64,000 nt of DNA, from positions 186,001 through 250,000 of the forward strand of contig CAVRDF010000010.1 of the NCBI GenBank assembly GCA_963719805.1, in the 5' to 3' direction. Positions 41,088 through 49,475 of the stretch are shown here, piece after piece. Within the stretch, counting starts at the first letter, position 1. Every line of letters begins with the position of its first letter. The notes under the pieces were generated by a model. The model was not told the origin of the DNA. It did no database searches and saw only the letters and a list, made by a program, of their open reading frames with translations. The position numbers and the translations under genes are program-made. The DNA is from JAMXLO01 sp963719805 (lineage in GTDB: Bacteria; Pseudomonadota; Alphaproteobacteria; Acetobacterales; Acetobacteraceae).

Positions 41088-42294
41088 TTGCCGGCTGAGG
41101 ATGCGGCGACGGCGCGGCTCCGATGATGGTTCTGATTAGCGCCGCGTGGCGAACTGCTGTGTCGGTCCAGGTGAAACGCTCTGCATATTGACGCGTCGCA
41201 GTGCGGTCAGGGGGGAGGTCCAGCAACCGGCGCACACCCTCTACTACCGAGGCGGCGCTGCGATCGCGCAGCAAAAGGCCAGCCTCGGGTGTAGTGACGA
41301 TTTCGGGGGAGCCCCACACCGGTGTGGCAATCACCGGTGTGCCGCAGGCCAACGCCTCGAGTAATACGTTGGCGACGCCCTCGCGGTCGGAGCAAAGCAC
41401 CAATGCGTCGGCGGCACCGATCAGGTCTGGCAGCAGCGACTGATCCACATGTCCGAGAAACCGGACCCGGTCGGCCACGCCCATATGGGACGCAAGCACG
41501 CGCAGCGCCTGGTCGTCAGGGCCGTCACCGACAATCAGCAGAACGGTATCGGAAAGGACGGCCAACGCCTCGATGGCAAACTTGTGCCCCTTACGCTGTA
41601 TCAGATGGCCAACCGAGATCAACGTTGGGCACTGGAAACCAAGGCGGCGGCGCAGGGCTCCGCGGTCTGCGGGGGGCCGAAACAGACTTAGATCGACGCC
41701 GTGATGGATAACATGAATCTTTTGTGCAGGGACACCGAGTTCGGACAGGCGGTCCTTCAACGCCCGACAAACCGCGGTGACTGCGGCCGCACGCCGGGTC
41801 GCCCAAAGGAGCTGCTCGCGTGGAAGGACGTAGCGTGGCACTAAACTGACGTCCGAGCCGAAAGCGGTGACCAGAACTGGCCGGTGGAGCAGGGCTCCAA
41901 GTAGCACGGCGGCGACGCTGTCGGGGTAGAGATAGTAAGTGTCGATGACGTCAAAATCGAAGGCGGTTGCGCGTATCGCCAGAAGTTGCGGCAGCAATGC
42001 GGCCGCCATCAATGCGGGCGCTACCGTCATTCCGATCTTGGGTATTGCCGGGTAACGCGGATGCACCACCTCAATCCCGCGCTGCGTGCTCGTTCGGGGG
42101 GCACGGGCGTAGTTGGCGTAACGGCCGAACATACGGTGACTCGACGGGAACCACGGAACTGGTGCCACCACGCGCAATGCGATCCCTTCTATGGCCGCCA
42201 GTTGCGATAGACGATGCAGCGTGAAGATACCGTGGCGTGGTTGTGCCGCATTGGGAAACAGCGTCGCTAAACTGAGAACTCTCACGGTCTGCAT
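41080..42294 (-). CDS. Glycosyltransferase, GT4-like (GT-B fold)
   Basis: A 404-residue group 1 glycosyltransferase. An N-terminal acceptor domain starts VRVLSLATLFPNAAQPRHGI, and the C-terminal donor domain carries ISVGHLIQRKGHKFAIEAL, GDGPDDQALR, VRFLGHVDQ and the EGVANVLLEALACGTPVIAT motif with the nucleotide-binding glutamates. It probably transfers a sugar to a polysaccharide or glycolipid at the cytoplasmic membrane face. It lies downstream of the PhyH-like gene on the same strand in a patch that is visibly less GC-rich than its surroundings. No other polysaccharide genes are in the window, so its product is unknown. Confidence 0.88.
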   Translation of the reverse strand: MQTVRVLSLATLFPNAAQPRHGIFTLHRLSQLAAIEGIALRVVAPVPWFPSSHRMFGRYANYARAPRTSTQRGIEVVHPRYPAIPKIGMTVAPALMAAALLPQLLAIRATAFDFDVIDTYYLYPDSVAAVLLGALLHRPVLVTAFGSDVSLVPRYVLPREQLLWATRRAAAVTAVCRALKDRLSELGVPAQKIHVIHHGVDLSLFRPPADRGALRRRLGFQCPTLISVGHLIQRKGHKFAIEALAVLSDTVLLIVGDGPDDQALRVLASHMGVADRVRFLGHVDQSLLPDLIGAADALVLCSDREGVANVLLEALACGTPVIATPVWGSPEIVTTPEAGLLLRDRSAASVVEGVRRLLDLPPDRTATRQYAERFTWTDTAVRHAALIRTIIGAAPSPHPQPATV

Positions 42295-42380
42295 GCTATT
42301 GAACCGTTATGCTTCCTATGCAACGGCACCGCGAAAGTATAGCTCTCGGGAGAACTATCCAGCCTATTATCGGAACCCCG

Positions 42381-43292
42381 TTAAATCGGATTGGCGGTCA
42401 GCGCACTTCCTCCGCAGATCACACCCGATGCTTCCAGCTCCTGCACCAAATGCGGCGGTAGATCTTCAGCGCCTCCGCGTCGGCGTCGAGCAGCCAATTG
42501 AAAGCGGCAATATTGGTCGGTATCGGAACCTGGCGCACCGTAGGTACAGAAAATGGAGAGCTTTCGTTGCCTGCCCCAAGCCCGCCGCCAAACATCCTTG
42601 GCTCCCGCGGCAGCCGCCGGCAGTCTCAATTTTCGTCCTAGGCGCAGTAGTATTTGCTCAACAGGATCGGCGAATTGCCCGGCGTGGGTCAAACGGATAT
42701 CAAAGAAAACGACATCGCCCGCGCGAGTACGCAGGATTTCGTGACGACCCTGATCGAGGGAACGCGTGCGGTGCGAGCCAACGCGTACGTGCAGTCCACG
42801 CCCATCCGTGTCGTGATCCTGCAGGTAGATACCTGCGCGCAGAACACGCACACTGTCACGATCGAAATAATTCCCCTCGAAACAGCCACCTTGCCCTTCG
42901 CTCGTGTCCTTGTGCCACCAACTCAGCATGTCCATGTGCGCGTCGCAGTTCGCAGTGAAGACCGGACGATCGCTCTGCGTTAAAGCGCGGATCACCGCGA
43001 TGATACCAGGGTGGGAAAAAATCCATCCAATGGCGGGAATTTCGAAAGCTGCAGCGGGTTGGTGCCGGCCGAGGCCCTCCCATTCCCAACGCTTGGCGAA
43101 ATGCTCAGTCAGTATGTCGCGCAGTCGCGCTATTTGTGGGGCATCAAGCAGATTGCGGGCAATAATATAGCCATCACGCTCAAACCTCTCCTCCATTTCT
43201 CCGCGAGCCATTTGCATCCAAGGATGGACATGCCCCGCTTCGGTATTTCCTTGTTTACTGTGCATTGGGCGCTGCCACACCGGCTCCTTCAA
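42381..43292 (-). CDS. PhyH-like (phytanoyl-CoA dioxygenase family) Fe(II)/2-oxoglutarate oxygenase
   Basis: A 303-residue double-stranded beta-helix oxygenase. The N-terminal FERDGYIIARNLLDAPQIAR is typical of the family. The iron-binding His-x-Asp is probably WHKDTSEG near the middle, and a LRAGIYLQDHDTDGRGLHVR segment (GIYLQDHDTDGRGLHVRVG) precedes VGSHR; the distal His and the 2-oxoglutarate Arg are less clear (DIRLTHAGQFADP is the likely area). The start may be the ATG within MARGEMEERF instead of 43292. Codon use is less GC-biased than in most window genes, suggesting acquisition. Many PhyH members modify small metabolites; the substrate here is unknown. Confidence 0.8.
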   Translation of the reverse strand: MKEPVWQRPMHSKQGNTEAGHVHPWMQMARGEMEERFERDGYIIARNLLDAPQIARLRDILTEHFAKRWEWEGLGRHQPAAAFEIPAIGWIFSHPGIIAVIRALTQSDRPVFTANCDAHMDMLSWWHKDTSEGQGGCFEGNYFDRDSVRVLRAGIYLQDHDTDGRGLHVRVGSHRTRSLDQGRHEILRTRAGDVVFFDIRLTHAGQFADPVEQILLRLGRKLRLPAAAAGAKDVWRRAWGRQRKLSIFCTYGAPGSDTDQYCRFQLAARRRRGGAEDLPPHLVQELEASGVICGGSALTANPI

Positions 43293-43800
43293 ACTGTACG
43301 GATGGTGCTGATCTGAAACGTAAGTGTAGAGCCCAATCTAGGCTCATGACCATACCGGTGTCCACATCGCTCGCTCCGGCTCCTCATTTGGCGGGTCGAA
43401 AGTATTGGCGTGGAGGTCGGACAACAGATGTGACCAAGTATCGGGCAGAGTACTACAAGACCAATCGGTCGATCCGGCCCTTTCAGCGATGTGGGCTTCA
43501 CCGATCCGCCGAGCCGCTATCGGTTTCGGGGCTCCACGCGTCCTGTTTGCAATGACACCGAGACCGTGCCTGTACCGTTTTGGTCATCCAGAAAGCTGCT
43601 CACCGTTGAATAGGTGAGCTGCGGGAGGAGCTGAGGACACAAGTCGGAATATTGTCTATCAATTCCAGGCGCAATTGGTTCACCGTAGAGAACTTGCCTG
43701 TCGCGTCTCTGTGCAAGCCTGCGAATAGCCTAATTCGGCCTTCCGTGTTGAACGCGTACTTCGCCAAGCTCCACCCTGGCTGACGTCGGGGTCCCGGAAT
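43293..43800. other. Gene-poor region with an unassigned open stretch
   Basis: About 500 bases of lower-GC DNA between the PhyH-like gene and the MFS gene. A + strand stretch, 43610-43783, reads like protein (VENLPVASLCKPANS, SLIRPSVLNAYFAKLHPG) and ends at a TGA but has no start codon in place; it resembles the tail of a lost gene. No recognised family, no RNA, no terminator. Confidence 0.35.
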
Positions 43801-45000
43801 TCACGGTTCGCGCTGCAGCAGTGCGGTGAGCGCGGCGGCGGCGAGGATGGCGCCTGACAGCAGCAACCCGCCGGACAGGCCGTAACGCGCATCCGATACG
43901 ACGCCGCTCAGCCATGGCCCGACGCATTGGCCGATGGCGAACACCACAGTCAGCATGGCGATCGCTGCGGTCCAGGATCGCGGCGGCGTGGCCTTGCGGG
44001 CGAACGCGGTGACCGATGTCGGCACGATCAGGAATGAGCCGCCGAACAGTATCGCGGAGATGTAGACGGCGGGCTGTGCGTCGATCAGTACCGGCAGGAT
44101 CGCGCCGAGCATCACGACTGCGTTGGCGACCGCGACACCCTTGCCGCCAGAGAGGCGCGCCAGCAATGGTCCCCAAATCAGTCCGGCAAAGGTGGCCGCG
44201 ACGCCGACACATGCCCAGAACAAGGTGACGTCGGCGGTGCCGAAGTCGAAGCGATTGTGCAGATAGGCGACGATGAACGTGGTGTAGGCGATGTAGCCGG
44301 CGCCGAAGAACACGTAGCTCAGCATCAGCGCGTGCAAGCCGCGTGCGGCATGCGGTTTGAAGACCGACACGCGCTGCTTATCACGCGCCGCGACATCCGG
44401 TGCGCGCGCCAGTGCCGGCAGTGCCAGCAGCGTCGCGAGCAGGCTTAGCGCGCCCAGCACGAACCATCCCGCGCGCCAGCCCATCGCCGCGTCGAGCGTG
44501 GGAACCGCGAAGGCCGACACCACCATGCCAAAACCGGCACCGCCGAAATACACGCCAAGCGCCAGCGCAGAGCGTGTCCTGCCGCCGCCGCTGCCGGCAG
44601 CGGCGGCGAGTGCTCCACCAGTGATCAATGACAATGCGCCGGCAGCACCAGCGACGGCGCGCAGCAGTGCCAGCACGGCGTAATCGCTGCTCATGCCGTT
44701 CGCCAGCAGCGACGCGGCGGTCAGCAGCAGGCCCGCGAGGAAGCCGCGCTTGTCGCCAAACCGCGCGGCGATCGGTGCCGCGATGAGCGCGCCGATCAGA
44801 TAACCCACGGCGTTGGCGGTGTTCATGGCGCCGGCGGCGGCGTAGTTCCAGCCGAGATCGATCCGCATCGCCGGCAGCAGCAGCGCATAGGCAAAGCGGC
44901 CAAGCCCGAGACTGACCGCCGGTCCCATCGCCAGCCCGAGAAGGATGCCGGGATGCGTCGTGCGCGCGCCGGGCAGCGTTATGACGGCTGGTTCAGCCAT
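43801..45000 (-). CDS. YbfB/YjiJ-type MFS transporter
   Basis: A 399-residue, 12-helix major facilitator. Features: GPAVSLGLGRFAYALLLPAM in helix 1, the RFGDKRG loop after helix 2, GVYFGGAGFGM in helix 5 and a C-terminal half starting MLSYVFFGAGYIAYTTFIV. ATG at 45000 (MAEPAVITLPG) is preferred over an in-frame ATG at 45057 because the extra residues lie inside the previous gene. It overlaps that gene (a PNPOx-fold protein) by 8 bases, so both share a transcript facing away from a LysR regulator. Substrate unknown. Confidence 0.86.
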   Translation of the reverse strand: MAEPAVITLPGARTTHPGILLGLAMGPAVSLGLGRFAYALLLPAMRIDLGWNYAAAGAMNTANAVGYLIGALIAAPIAARFGDKRGFLAGLLLTAASLLANGMSSDYAVLALLRAVAGAAGALSLITGGALAAAAGSGGGRTRSALALGVYFGGAGFGMVVSAFAVPTLDAAMGWRAGWFVLGALSLLATLLALPALARAPDVAARDKQRVSVFKPHAARGLHALMLSYVFFGAGYIAYTTFIVAYLHNRFDFGTADVTLFWACVGVAATFAGLIWGPLLARLSGGKGVAVANAVVMLGAILPVLIDAQPAVYISAILFGGSFLIVPTSVTAFARKATPPRSWTAAIAMLTVVFAIGQCVGPWLSGVVSDARYGLSGGLLLSGAILAAAALTALLQREP

Positions 45001-45523
45001 CGGCCGGCAACAGATGCGGGATATGGCTGTCGCAGTTGGTGTCCCAGGCCTCGACATGCATGCGGATCACCCGTTCGACGCGCGCCGGATAGTCCTTATC
45101 GCGCACCTGCTCCAGCAGCGCCGCGTCATTTTCGACCACTGTGCCGCGGCCCCAGATCTTCAGCCGCGTGCGCTCGGCGTAGTCGAGCAGCAGCAGGAAC
45201 ATGCGATCGTTGTCCGCGAGATTGCCTACGCTGATGTATTGCCGGTTGCCGCGGTAATCGGCAAATGCCAGCTCGTCCGGCGCGAGTACCTTGATGAAGC
45301 CGCGCGGTCCGCCACGGTGCTGAATGTGCGGCCAACCCTCGCGGCTCGCGGTGCCGATGATGATGCTGTTGGCGCGGCGCAGGCGGGCCTGCAGCTCGCC
45401 GGGCAACGCGGTGCGCTCCGGTTCGAGTGCCGCCAGCTTCTCCATCAGCGCGCGAGAGCCGTTGTGCAGCTGGGCGGCGCGCACCGCGGGACTGAATGCC
45501 AGGTTGGTGAAGGCGCGGGTCAT
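44993..45523 (-). CDS. Pyridoxamine 5'-phosphate oxidase-like FMN-binding protein
   Basis: A 176-residue split-barrel flavoprotein of the PNPOx-like superfamily. Features: IIIGTASREGWPHIQHRGGP, then LAFADYRGNRQYISVGNL and MFLLLLDYAERTRLKIWGRG, which form the FMN pocket. This subgroup is distinct from true PdxH (it lacks the C-terminal signature) and its reaction is not known. It is the first gene after the divergent LysR-type regulator and is translationally coupled to the MFS gene, so the regulator may control both. Confidence 0.85.
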   Translation of the reverse strand: MTRAFTNLAFSPAVRAAQLHNGSRALMEKLAALEPERTALPGELQARLRRANSIIIGTASREGWPHIQHRGGPRGFIKVLAPDELAFADYRGNRQYISVGNLADNDRMFLLLLDYAERTRLKIWGRGTVVENDAALLEQVRDKDYPARVERVIRMHVEAWDTNCDSHIPHLLPADG

Positions 45524-45599
45524 GACCGACGCTCCTTGCTATGAGGCCAGCGCACCACATAGGCTTCGTCAATGCCTGCCACAAACGATCAATTCTCAC

Positions 45600-46571
45600 A
45601 TGAGCGGTGAAATCAGCTCACATCACCTGCCGCCGCTGAATACCCTGCGCAGCTTCGAGGCCGCGGCGCGCCATCTGAATTTCACCCGCGCTGCTGCCGA
45701 GCTGCACATCACCCACGGCGCGGTCAGCCATCAGATGCGGGCGCTGGAACGCGACCTGGGTATCATCCTGTTTCAGCGGCGCAGCCGCGGCGTGGTGCTG
45801 ACGACAGCAGGACACGACCTTGCCCAGACGGTGCGCGAGGCGCTCGACCGCGTGGCGCAGCGGATCGCCGAATTGCGCGGCAGGCCGAATCGCGCGCTGA
45901 CCATCAGCGTGCTGCCCGCCTTCGCCACGCACTGGCTGATCCCGCGCCTGGCTGACTTCAATCGCCGTCATCCGGCCATCGACATCAACGTACGCGCCGG
46001 CCAGGCATTGGCGGATTTCGCCACCGAGGACGTCGATCTCGCGGTGCGTTATGGCGGCGGCCAATGGCCAGGGCTGGTGGCACTGCAACTGGCGCAGGAA
46101 GACGTTTTTCCGGTGTGCAGTCCGCGCTTCAACGGCGGGCGTTTGCCGAAGACGCTGGCAGCGTTGGCAAAGTCACGTCTGCTGCATACGCCGTTGCAGC
46201 CGTGGGATGAATGGTTCCGCACTGTCGGCGTCGCTGCATCGCCGTCGCAGCGTGGCATGACCTTCACCGAAACCGATATCCTGTTGCGCGCCGCGATCGA
46301 TGGCCTGGGTATCGCATTGTCGCGGCGTTTGCTGGCGCAGCCGGAGCTGGATGCTGGGCGGCTGGTGCGTCCGGTGCGGCAGAGCGTGCATGCCGACAGG
46401 TCGTACTACGTCGTGTATCCTGATTCGATCGAGCCGCCGCCGCGGCTGCTGACCTTTCGCGATTGGCTGCTAGAACAGGCCGCCACCAGCTCAACCCAGG
46501 CCTCTCCGCCTCGCCGCGCGGAGAGGCGGCAATCAACAAGGATCGAACATGCCGCGCGCCAGACTGCGTGA
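45600..46571 (+). CDS. LysR-family regulator, GcvA-like
   Basis: A 323-residue LysR regulator. The N-terminal winged helix (about 9-68) has LRSFEAAARHLNFTRAAAEL and HITHGAVSHQMRALERDLG, with the GcvA-like start PPLNTLRSFEAAAR. The effector domain includes LTISVLPAFATHWLIPRL. ATG at 45600 is chosen; the open upstream frame overlaps the divergent PNPOx gene. The last 25 residues are Arg-rich and overlap the next gene by 23 bases, which suggests the real stop or end is altered or that the tail is dispensable. Likely targets are the divergent PNPOx-MFS pair and the downstream peptidase. Confidence 0.88.
   Translation: MSGEISSHHLPPLNTLRSFEAAARHLNFTRAAAELHITHGAVSHQMRALERDLGIILFQRRSRGVVLTTAGHDLAQTVREALDRVAQRIAELRGRPNRALTISVLPAFATHWLIPRLADFNRRHPAIDINVRAGQALADFATEDVDLAVRYGGGQWPGLVALQLAQEDVFPVCSPRFNGGRLPKTLAALAKSRLLHTPLQPWDEWFRTVGVAASPSQRGMTFTETDILLRAAIDGLGIALSRRLLAQPELDAGRLVRPVRQSVHADRSYYVVYPDSIEPPPRLLTFRDWLLEQAATSSTQASPPRRAERRQSTRIEHAARQTA
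46500..46527. other. 9-bp hairpin inside the LysR/peptidase junction
   Basis: Arms gcctctccg (46500-46508) and cggagaggc (46519-46527) with a 10-base loop lie in the last codons of the LysR gene, 22 bases before the peptidase start. No T-run follows. The arms resemble those of the terminator at 1161-1190. It could be a relic terminator over which the LysR frame now runs, or a structure limiting read-through to the peptidase. Confidence 0.45.
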
Positions 46572-47634
46572 CCTGGGTATTGCTGTTGGCGCGTTGCCGC
46601 CGGGGCGGTGGAATGCCATCACCGACGTGCCTGGGGTGCGCGTCGGCTTTACCACGCTGATCAGCGACACATCCGCTGTCGTCCGCACCGGCGTCACCGC
46701 GATCTGGCCGCGCAGTGCCGATCCGTGGAGCGATGCGGTGTTCGCCGGCATCCACTCGTTCAACGGCAACGGCGAGATGACGGGCTGGGCGTGGATCGCC
46801 GAACAGGGACTGCTCGCCTCGCCGCTGTGCATCACCAATACGCATTCGGTTGGCGTGGTGCGCGACGCGGTGCTGGTGCTGGCGGCGCGCGAGAGGGTGC
46901 CGGTTCCCTGGCTGCTGCCTGTCGTCGCCGAAACCCACGATGGCTGGCTGAGCGATGCATATACCTTCCCGGTCACCACGGAACACGCGATCGCGGCGTT
47001 GGATTCCGCCGCGTCCGGTGCAATAGCCGAAGGTAATGTTGGTGGTGGCACCGGCATGGTCTGCCACGAGTTCAAGGGCGGCACCGGCACCGCGTCGCGC
47101 ATCGTCTCGGTGGGTGACGCCAGCTACACCGTGGGCGCGCTGGTGCAGGCGAATTACGGCGCGCGCGAACTGCTGCGTGTGGACGGCGTGCCGGTCGGCC
47201 GCGAAATCGGCATCGACGTGGTGCCGTCGCATCGCGACGCGCCGCGCGACGCCGGCTCGATCATCGTGATCCTGGCGACCGATGCGCCGCTGTTGCCGAT
47301 ACAGTGCCAGCGGCTGGCGCGGCGCGCGACGACAGGCCTGGCGTGGGTTGGCGGCGTCGGGTTCAACGGCAGCGGCGACATCTTCCTGGCGTTCGCCACC
47401 GGTAACCACGTGCGGCAGGGCGAGGCAGTCAGCGCGGTGCGCATGTTGTCACCCGACGGCATGAACCCGCTGTTCCAGGCAGCGGCGGAGGCGACCGAGG
47501 AAGCGATCCTGAATGCGCTGACGATGGCTGAGACGATGACTGGATTCTCCGGTCATACCGCGCACGCTTTGCCGTTGGACAGGCTGACGGATGCGATGCG
47601 GCGCTATCGCCCGGCTTCCGGCACGGCGAAATAG
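46549..47634 (+). CDS. P1 (S58/DmpA) family peptidase
   Basis: A 361-residue self-processing N-terminal nucleophile hydrolase related to DmpA and beta-aminopeptidases. The N-terminus RDLGIAVGALPPGRWNAITD and VRVGFTTL, then GNVGGGTGM and FKGGTGTASR are family signatures. Autocleavage in the family occurs at Gly-Ser before a conserved SII strand; here Gly236-Ser237 (DAGSIIVILATDAPL) fits, with Ser237 as the new N-terminal nucleophile. The alpha chain would be 236 and the beta chain 125 residues. No signal peptide, so cytoplasmic. It likely acts on small peptides with D- or beta-amino acids, and converges with an MFS gene (31-base overlap). Confidence 0.88.
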   Translation: MPRARLRDLGIAVGALPPGRWNAITDVPGVRVGFTTLISDTSAVVRTGVTAIWPRSADPWSDAVFAGIHSFNGNGEMTGWAWIAEQGLLASPLCITNTHSVGVVRDAVLVLAARERVPVPWLLPVVAETHDGWLSDAYTFPVTTEHAIAALDSAASGAIAEGNVGGGTGMVCHEFKGGTGTASRIVSVGDASYTVGALVQANYGARELLRVDGVPVGREIGIDVVPSHRDAPRDAGSIIVILATDAPLLPIQCQRLARRATTGLAWVGGVGFNGSGDIFLAFATGNHVRQGEAVSAVRMLSPDGMNPLFQAAAEATEEAILNALTMAETMTGFSGHTAHALPLDRLTDAMRRYRPASGTAK

Positions 47635-48858
47635 ACCCACAGCAGGTTGAGCGTGAGCAGCACCGCGGTCACCGCGAAGACGAAGCGGATGCCGATGGTT
47701 GCCGCCACAAGGCCGCCGGTCAGCGGGCCCAGCGTGTTGCCGACGAAATACGCCGAGGAGACCATGCCGTAGACGAAGCCACGGCTCGACGCGGTGGTGA
47801 TCCTGCCGATGAGCGAATTGGCCGCCGGCAGGATGCCACCGACGAACAGGCCCAACCCGAAACGCTCGACGACGAATGCCGGATAGCCGAACTGAAACGC
47901 CTGCGGCACGGTGAACAGTGCCGCGCCGAACAGGCTGATCAGCAGTATGGTGCGGTAGCCGATGACATCGCTCTTGCGGCCGAGGAACGGCACCGCCAGC
48001 ACGCCGGCGACGCCGGTCACCGAAAATGCGAGTCCGGCCAGCGTTGCGAGATCCGGGCGCTGACCCAGCATCTCCTGTACGAACAAAGTCACGACCGGCT
48101 GCACCGCCTGGGTCGCGAACTGCGCCATCAGCATGACGACGATAAGCGCGAGCAGTCCCTTGGTGCGGGTCAGCACGCTGAATCTGCGAGAGCAACGCCG
48201 CGCCCTCGCGGGTGCCGGTTGGGGGCGTGAAACGCTCCGGCACGAAGCGCCAGGTGCCGAGGAATGCCAACAGCGAGATCACGCCGGCGAAGACGAACGG
48301 CAGGCGGTAGCTGCCGGTGATGTCGGCCACGGCGCCGCCGATGATCGGGCCGATCAACGAACCGACGAGTTGTCCGGTGCCGAGCCAACCCAGCGAATAG
48401 CCGAGCCGCTGTTCCGGCACCTGGGTGGAGATCAGCACGGTTGCGGCGGAGTTGAAGCCCGCGAGTGCTCCCATGCCGGCGCGGAACGCGAGCATGTGCC
48501 AGGGATTGCCGGCGATCGCCATCAGCGCGGTGAAGATGGAGATGCCGAGCGTCGAGCGCATCACCATAAGCTTGCGTCCGTAACGATCGGACAGGCTGCC
48601 CCAGATCGGCGCGGTGAAGATCGCGACGAATGAGGTGATCGAGGCGAGCACCCCCGACCAGACATCGACGGCCTCGCGCGAGATCACGCCGAGTTCAGGC
48701 AGGAAGAGCGGCATGATCGGGGTGAGGATGCTGAACGAGATGCTCATCACGAACTGGACCCCGACCATGGTCCACAGCGTGCGCTGCCAATGCGCTGCCA
48801 CCTGCTGCGGCGCGCCTGCCCCTCCCGTCGCGTCCATCCGATGCCTCGATTGCGCCAT
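47604..48858 (-). CDS. MFS drug/solute transporter (one-base frame break)
   Basis: A 12-helix major facilitator of about 417 residues. Helices 1-6 are in frame from ATG 48858 (VQFVMSISFSILTPIMPLFL, the GSLSDRYGRK loop, GWLGTGQLVGSLIGP). Helices 7-12 continue in another frame from FSVLTRTKGLLALIVVMLMA to the stop at 47604. One surplus base at 48181-48183 joins the halves in the cytoplasmic loop. Antibiotic-resistance type sequence (TetA/Bcr-like) is likely, but the substrate is not known. It is divergent from sspB (96 bases) and its end overlaps the convergent peptidase gene by 31 bases. Confidence 0.84.
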
Positions 48859-48954
48859 GGAATCATTCGGGGGATTGGCTGGACTGTAAAGTATGCTGCC
48901 CTTTGCCCGCTGCGGCGTCGCGCGCTATGGGTACGGCGAAGCTGCGAGGAAGCT

Positions 48955-49473
48955 ATGGAGAACGATCAGGAGCAACGGCCGGAAAGCCTGCTGCCCTACG
49001 AGAAATGGATGGAGACCGCGATGCGCCAGGTCGTGGCGCAGGCGATGCAGCACATTGCGGAAAATGGCTTCCCCGGCGAGCACCATTTCTACATCACGTT
49101 CCGAACCGGCCACCAGGGAGCCCAGATGCCGGAATGGCTGCGCCGGCAGTATCCCGAGACGATGCGCATCCACCTGCGGCACAACTACGTCGACCTGCGG
49201 GTTGATCCGGGCGCGACGCAATTTTCTGTCGGCCTGTCGTTCTCCGGCACGCCTTGCACGCTGATCGTGCCGTTCACGTCGGTTACCGAATTCGTCGATC
49301 CGTTTATCGGCCTGGCGTTGCAGTTGCGCTCGGGCGAACCGGAGCAAGCGGTGGAGCAGGAGGCAGAGCCGGAAAAGGATCAGGAAGCGGAACCCGCGCC
49401 GCCGAAACTGGCCGGGACACCGCAGGTGGTCAGTCTGGATGCATTTCGCCGGCGCACGCCGACAAAGGAATAG
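48955..49473 (+). CDS. sspB: SspB-family ClpXP adaptor
   Basis: A 172-residue alpha-type SspB that delivers ssrA-tagged and specific proteins to ClpXP. The folded domain includes LLPYEKWMETAMRQVVAQAM and FYITFRTGHQGAQMP, followed by an acidic Glu/Pro-rich linker (about 125-155) and a C-terminal ClpX-binding tail (VVSLDAFRRR). ATG 48955 with gcgagga upstream; earlier in-frame codons overlap the promoter of the divergent MFS gene. It is 2 bases before the fumarase gene, a conserved pairing in alphaproteobacteria. Confidence 0.92.
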   Translation: MENDQEQRPESLLPYEKWMETAMRQVVAQAMQHIAENGFPGEHHFYITFRTGHQGAQMPEWLRRQYPETMRIHLRHNYVDLRVDPGATQFSVGLSFSGTPCTLIVPFTSVTEFVDPFIGLALQLRSGEPEQAVEQEAEPEKDQEAEPAPPKLAGTPQVVSLDAFRRRTPTKE

Positions 49474-49475
49474 CG

